DNA of 43,921 bases, from positions 1 through 43,921 of the forward strand of contig CAZGML010000023.1 of NCBI GenBank assembly GCA_964526965.1. Direction: 5' to 3'. The DNA comes from UBA6265 sp964526965. Its GTDB lineage: Bacteria; Chloroflexota; Chloroflexia; Thermomicrobiales; UBA6265. Positions 41,699 to 43,921 of this stretch are shown piece after piece. Below the pieces are notes generated by a model. The model was given only the letters and a program-made list of their open reading frames with translations, searched no databases and was not told the origin of the DNA. Position 1 is the stretch's first letter. Each line of letters starts with the position of its first letter. A program made the position numbers and the translations under genes.

Positions 41699-43921
41699 TC
41701 AATCTTCGGGTGTGGCAACTGGCACCCCGTCAGGCACATCCCTACCAACACCGTTGTTGTTCTCGATCTCGGAACAATCCCCAATACACACCGGCAGGTT
41801 CTCATCCAACATCCACTCGCCATCCTGATACACAAGGATGGTCATATACACCTCGAAACCTTCCACCGATTCAATATCCCACTCTTCCGGGAATGGTTCA
41901 TAGCTGACGACCGACCGCAGAATCCCAACTCGTCCATCTGCGAACTCAACGGCGGTTTCCGGATTGTAGAGAGCGATAGTGATCACAGACTCAGTTCCAT
42001 CAAGGGTCAGCTCGTCGGTATCCTGGTACACAAAATGGTCTTGCGGCGTCAATCCGAGCTCATCTGCGATCCAGGCACTTACCGAATCCGATCCTTCAGC
42101 TCGTTCATCTGCAAACGCTTCAACGGATTCCCGACCGGCCGTCGTCCTGTTCTCATGCTCGAACCTCGCTGTCACTTTCAGCGCTGTCTTGCCCATGTAG
42201 GTACAGCCCTGTGACTCCCGCATGCGGGTCATCACGGCATGCGCATCCTCCGGATCTGCCGGCCCCACGATCTTGTAGCTCCGCTCTGATGAGACCTGGT
42301 CGTAATCTTCTTGCGTGTACATCGTGCCACCCGGATTCTCCGGATCGTACACATTGCGCTCCGCATCCTCCGGGCATTCCTTGAACGAAACCGGCTGCGT
42401 CCAAGGGGTCGCCTCCTGATTGTCGAATGATTCATCCCACCACCAGTCATCTGACTGATCGTGCAGGATGACTCCGCTGCTCGTTATTACGATTTCATCG
42501 ACAAGCCATCGGGAATCGTGTTCCTGTAATGTGATGCCTACAACTTCCTGGAGAGGCAAATTGCCTTCATAGGTTATTGCTCCCCGATCTTCCAGTGAGA
42601 TTGTTGGTACTGCAAATACGGTGATTCGCCCGTCAGACAATTCGGTGGCAGTTACCGGATTGAATCCTTGTTGCATTCTTCGAACAGAGGCGAGATTAAG
42701 ATTCGACCCTTCAATCACCGGTTCCCATTTCAAGGGACCGAAAGTTGAGCGGATAGGCTCGTCAATCACCGCCACCTGGCTCCAGGCGGACGTATTGAGC
42801 ACCAACTCACTATTTCCACTATCCCATTGGCGTAGGTACGGTGCGGCGATGAATGGATCACCAGCCCCTCCGGTATTGAGGAAGTTGATGTTTGCCATTC
42901 CAAGAGGAGTCATGAACGACATTGATTCGTTGGAGGTTTCACTGAATCCCCCGCATCCGTCCCAATTAACGATGGTGTCAGAAGTAATGGCAGCTGCGTC
43001 TGGATCTGCCGGGCCAACTGGCGTGTATTGACGGTCCATGTACTCGATCTGTGAAATATCATCCTGATAGATGAATTCCTGAAGTAATGGCTGGGGTGAA
43101 CATGTGCGAGATTCGCTTGACTGCGCCCATGGTGCTTCGTCAATGGCTAGCGGATTGCCGACGCCGTTCTCGCAGTTCACCAGGCAGAGTTGCAGGCTGT
43201 CGTCGTACTTCCAGCTTCCGTCTTCCATCGCGAAAATGATGGCGACGGTGCTGGCAGGTGTTTCAAGCGGAAGTCCATTCAACACTACTGCAGGGTCATT
43301 AGCGGAGTACATGACCGTGGCCGGGAACGCGATGCGACCATCGCTTAACTCCACGGCCCATTCCGGGTTGAGCTTTGCCTCGAGAGGTATCGGCTGACCA
43401 AGTTGTCCGGCTTCAACACGAGCGGCCCATTCGCTCTTTATCTCCTCAGCGACCGTCAGGTTTTCTGCGATCGCCATGAACTGGTTTGGATAAACACTCG
43501 CGAAGTGGTCTTCAAGTTCAGCCATTTCCATTTGTGCTGATTCGTCGAGCACTCTTCGATACTCGTTAACTCGGGCTTCGCTCCAATAGGCCCAGGCGTC
43601 TGTGAGCGTGTCACATGCGCGCATGGCTCGGTACTGATCCGCCGCGGCCGAAGATTCATCATCTGATGCCGGACCAACGACGCTATAGCCTTGAGCTTCG
43701 CCCGAAGGCATTGCCTGGTAGTCGATTTCTACCTGGTTTAATCCAGACGATTCCGTGCAATTCGCAGGGTCGAAATCCGCGATCCACGGCGCACTTTCCG
43801 GAGTCAACACCTCCATTGCCTCCGCAGTCCCCGGCGCGAACGCCAATTGGTCATGCGGATTCTCCAGCTCCCGATTCAGCCACGCCGCGCCGATCATGGA
43901 GATCATCAACCCGGCGACGAT
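41699..43921 (-). CDS. Membrane repeat protein, partial (5' end beyond window)
   Basis: At least 740 residues; the frame is open to the window edge, so the N-terminus is missing. It begins inside a TM helix (IVAGLMISMIGAAWL). Three repeats follow, of the same domain as the protein at 32878-34850: each shows a Cys-containing start (NCTES, RTCSP, ECPED), a GPA(D/S)(P/D) stretch (YSVVGPASDDE, YTPVGPADPDA, YKIVGPADPED), E(L/F)(S/A)DGR, and a final strand (DGSWKYDDSLQLCLVNCE, SRWLVDEIVI, DGEWMLDENLPVCIGDCS). The tail is PDGVPVATPED. The function is not known; the sigma-factor gene next to the homologue suggests that the missing upstream part may also be linked to one. Confidence 0.75.
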   Translation of the reverse strand: MVAGLMISMIGAAWLNRELENPHDQLAFAPGTAEAMEVLTPESAPWIADFDPANCTESSGLNQVEIDYQAMPSGEAQGYSVVGPASDDESSAAADQYRAMRACDTLTDAWAYWSEARVNEYRRVLDESAQMEMAELEDHFASVYPNQFMAIAENLTVAEEIKSEWAARVEAGQLGQPIPLEAKLNPEWAVELSDGRIAFPATVMYSANDPAVVLNGLPLETPASTVAIIFAMEDGSWKYDDSLQLCLVNCENGVGNPLAIDEAPWAQSSESRTCSPQPLLQEFIYQDDISQIEYMDRQYTPVGPADPDAAAITSDTIVNWDGCGGFSETSNESMSFMTPLGMANINFLNTGGAGDPFIAAPYLRQWDSGNSELVLNTSAWSQVAVIDEPIRSTFGPLKWEPVIEGSNLNLASVRRMQQGFNPVTATELSDGRITVFAVPTISLEDRGAITYEGNLPLQEVVGITLQEHDSRWLVDEIVITSSGVILHDQSDDWWWDESFDNQEATPWTQPVSFKECPEDAERNVYDPENPGGTMYTQEDYDQVSSERSYKIVGPADPEDAHAVMTRMRESQGCTYMGKTALKVTARFEHENRTTAGRESVEAFADERAEGSDSVSAWIADELGLTPQDHFVYQDTDELTLDGTESVITIALYNPETAVEFADGRVGILRSVVSYEPFPEEWDIESVEGFEVYMTILVYQDGEWMLDENLPVCIGDCSEIENNNGVGRDVPDGVPVATPED

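Overview
The window looks like a metagenome-assembled chromosome segment of a Chloroflexota bacterium, probably of the Thermomicrobiales. The case rests on several exported proteins ending in TPVASPEASPVA-type tails, on a chromosomal set of Chloroflexota-like families and on codon use; there is no rRNA or other marker to prove it. Three 100-N gaps are each flanked by the same 55 bases on both sides, so they are scaffolding placeholders. Collapsing each gap and one flank restores an intact reading frame in all three genes affected.

Layout. (1) 1-5160 is a visibly AT-richer defence-type island. It holds a decayed HNH-endonuclease-like gene, a DUF262-DUF1524 (GmrSD-like) nuclease, and a translationally coupled 800-residue protein. 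The latter combines an HsdM-like fold whose NPPF motif is lost, an HsdS-like segment and a helical C-terminal region with an Rx5H motif of HEPN type. (2) 5302-8551 has a small methyltransferase, an intergenic region rich in palindromes and orphan terminators, a Gfo/Idh/MocA oxidoreductase behind a coupled 31-residue ORF, and a secreted protein. (3) 9397-14893 has a winged-helix/DnaA-N-like protein coupled to an S41 peptidase, two small membrane proteins and a secreted acidic protein. (4) 15037-19126 has a siderophore-interacting flavoprotein, two MFS transporters and an FMN reductase preceded by a terminator-like leader. (5) 19389-26850 has a GH127 glycosidase, a DedA gene cut by an amber codon, an ABC export pair, a secreted repeat protein and a class C beta-lactamase-fold hydrolase. 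(6) 26847-32111 (minus) has a large FAD/Fe-S dehydrogenase, a membrane-anchored sulfite-oxidase-family enzyme and a stand-alone paralogue of its membrane anchor. (7) 32328-43921 has an ECF sigma factor with a membrane repeat protein, a minus-strand cluster (coiled-coil protein, NamZ, two SRPBCC paralogues), a GNAT-ankyrin-like fusion, citrate synthase, a cluster of GTAG-footed palindromes and a second membrane repeat protein cut by the window end.

How genes connect. The two-gene module at 857-5160 is the best candidate for an undescribed defence system. The sigma factor and its overlapping membrane repeat protein look like a sigma/anti-sigma (cell-surface sensing) pair, and the C-terminal gene of the window is a second member of the same repeat family. 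GTAG-footed REP-like hairpins recur, and one of them supplies the stop codon of a gene.
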